From an uncultured Pseudomonadota bacterium (GTDB taxonomy: Bacteria > Pseudomonadota > Gammaproteobacteria > Burkholderiales > Burkholderiaceae), in the NCBI GenBank assembly GCA_946480245.1, contig CAMLIZ010000117.1, positions 1 to 14,465 of the forward strand: a stretch of 14,465 bases of DNA, read 5' to 3'. The translations under genes were made by a program, and so were the position numbers. Below the pieces are notes generated by a model that did no database searches, had not been told where the DNA came from, and was given only the letters and a program-made list of their open reading frames with translations. Shown here piece by piece: positions 13,823 to 14,465 of this stretch (its first letter is position 1; each line of letters opens with the position of its first letter).

Positions 13823-14465
13823 ATGCAGCTGATCGAATCCATCCTGGCCGACGCGGCCAGCATCGCCGCGCTGCGACGCGACATCCATCGCCACCCCGAA
13901 CTCTGCTTCGAGGAGAAGCGCACCGCCGACGTCATCGCCCAGGCCCTCGGCGAATGGGGCATCCCGGTGCACCGCGGCATGGGCACCACCGGCGTCGTGG
14001 GCATCGTGAAGAACGGCAAATCGACCCGCGCGGTCGGCTTGCGCGCCGACATCGATGCGCTGCCGATCACCGAGGGCAACCGCTTCGCGCACGCGAGCGT
14101 GCATGAAGGCAAGATGCACGCCTGCGGCCACGACGGCCACACCGCCATGCTGCTGGCCGCGGCAAAGCACCTGGCCCGGCACCGCAACTTCGAGGGCACC
14201 GTGTACCTCGTGTTCCAGCCGGCCGAAGAAGGCGGCGGTGGCGCGCGCGAGATGATCAAGGACGGGCTGTTCAAACAGTTCCCGATGGAGGCGATGTTCG
14301 GTGCCCACAACTGGCCCGGGCTCAAGGTGGGCCAGTTCGCCGTGCGCAGCGGGCCGGTCTTCGCCTCCAGCAACGAATTCAAGATCACGATCCACGGCAA
14401 GGGATCGCATGGCGCGATGCCGCACCTGGGCATCGACCCGGTGCCGGTGGCCTGCCAGATGGTGC
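13823..14465 (+). CDS. M20 family amidohydrolase/peptidase, N-terminal part (cut by window edge)
   Basis: The first 214 codons of a cytoplasmic M20D-type metal-dependent amidohydrolase are present; full proteins are about 390-400 residues. Such enzymes cleave N-acyl amino acids or related amides, and many are annotated as hippurate hydrolases. The opening LRRDIHRHPELCFEEKRTAD is typical. Metal-site residues are visible: GLRADIDALPI, MHACGHDGHTAMLL (Cys101, His103, His106), QPAEEGGGGA (Glu135-Glu136) and His162 in GAHNWPG. The lid/dimerisation domain begins near FKITIHGKGSHGAMPH (His196). GGAGA lies 6 bases before the ATG. The gene is divergent from the molybdopterin oxidoreductase and shares its 122-base control region. 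The exact substrate cannot be assigned. Confidence 0.93.
   Translation, partial: MQLIESILADAASIAALRRDIHRHPELCFEEKRTADVIAQALGEWGIPVHRGMGTTGVVGIVKNGKSTRAVGLRADIDALPITEGNRFAHASVHEGKMHACGHDGHTAMLLAAAKHLARHRNFEGTVYLVFQPAEEGGGGAREMIKDGLFKQFPMEAMFGAHNWPGLKVGQFAVRSGPVFASSNEFKITIHGKGSHGAMPHLGIDPVPVACQMV

Noticed and set aside
11589..13832. Plus-strand open frame of 747 codons
   Set aside because: It is fully antisense to the molybdopterin oxidoreductase and part of the aminopeptidase, is rich in His, Arg, Ala and Gln, shows no family motif, and is a typical shadow frame of GC-rich genes.
1..14465. Mobile elements, CRISPR arrays, tRNA/rRNA genes, defence genes
   Set aside because: No transposase, integrase, repeat-spacer array, cloverleaf-like sequence or recognisable defence protein was seen on either strand; gene composition is uniform across the window.

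Overview
The window is a compact, very GC-rich bacterial chromosome segment with strong third-position GC bias. Its gene families point to a betaproteobacterium of the order Burkholderiales (Rubrivivax/Leptothrix/Methylibium-like). Pointers are a short-form HisG, an ibaG-murA-hisG-hisD gene order, a PHA-granule small protein, a PF10023-type lipoprotein aminopeptidase and an acyl-CoA-binding protein. The organism is inferred from gene content, not from a database match. I see no IS element, phage gene, tRNA, rRNA or CRISPR array, and no gene-free stretch longer than about 115 bases.

Region 1 (1-2742, minus strand) is a housekeeping operon read right to left: ibaG, murA (peptidoglycan precursor synthesis), hisG and hisD (histidine synthesis, hisD cut by the window edge). 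The murA/hisG junction is a 4-base ATGA overlap. The 97-base ibaG-murA gap holds three inverted repeats.

Region 2 (2806-5320, plus strand) is a LemA family membrane protein followed by a membrane M48 zinc metalloprotease with a long C-terminal extension. This pair lies in opposite orientation between ibaG and an ABC-2 exporter pair (permease 5222-5992, ATPase 5989-6909, minus strand). From memory, that exporter pair usually sits directly upstream of ibaG-murA-his in related bacteria, so the pair appears to split an ancestral operon. The protease reads 99 bases into the antisense of the permease gene.

Region 3 (6996-10574) starts with a TetR-type regulator divergent from the exporter, followed after 27 bases by a helical-repeat (TPR-like) protein. 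Next is a neutral-lipid neighbourhood: a wax ester synthase/diacylglycerol acyltransferase, a divergent acyl-CoA-binding protein, and a convergent polyhydroxyalkanoate-system protein. The acyltransferase and acyl-CoA-binding genes appear to be driven by back-to-back promoters whose -35 boxes overlap. Both tail-to-tail junctions here carry a small perfect palindrome spanning the two stop codons.

Region 4 (10588-14465) contains a minus-strand molybdopterin oxidoreductase overlapping a lipoprotein metallopeptidase (ATGA), which leads into the PHA-system gene. Divergent from these is an M20 amidohydrolase cut by the window edge. The divergent spacer holds two perfect palindromes about 31 bases apart, one overlapping the -35 region of the M20 gene.

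Nothing here is clearly a new defence or mobile system. The points most worth checking are the LemA-M48 insertion with its odd 3' end, the shared-promoter lipid locus, the structured ibaG-murA spacer and the unassigned molybdoenzyme.
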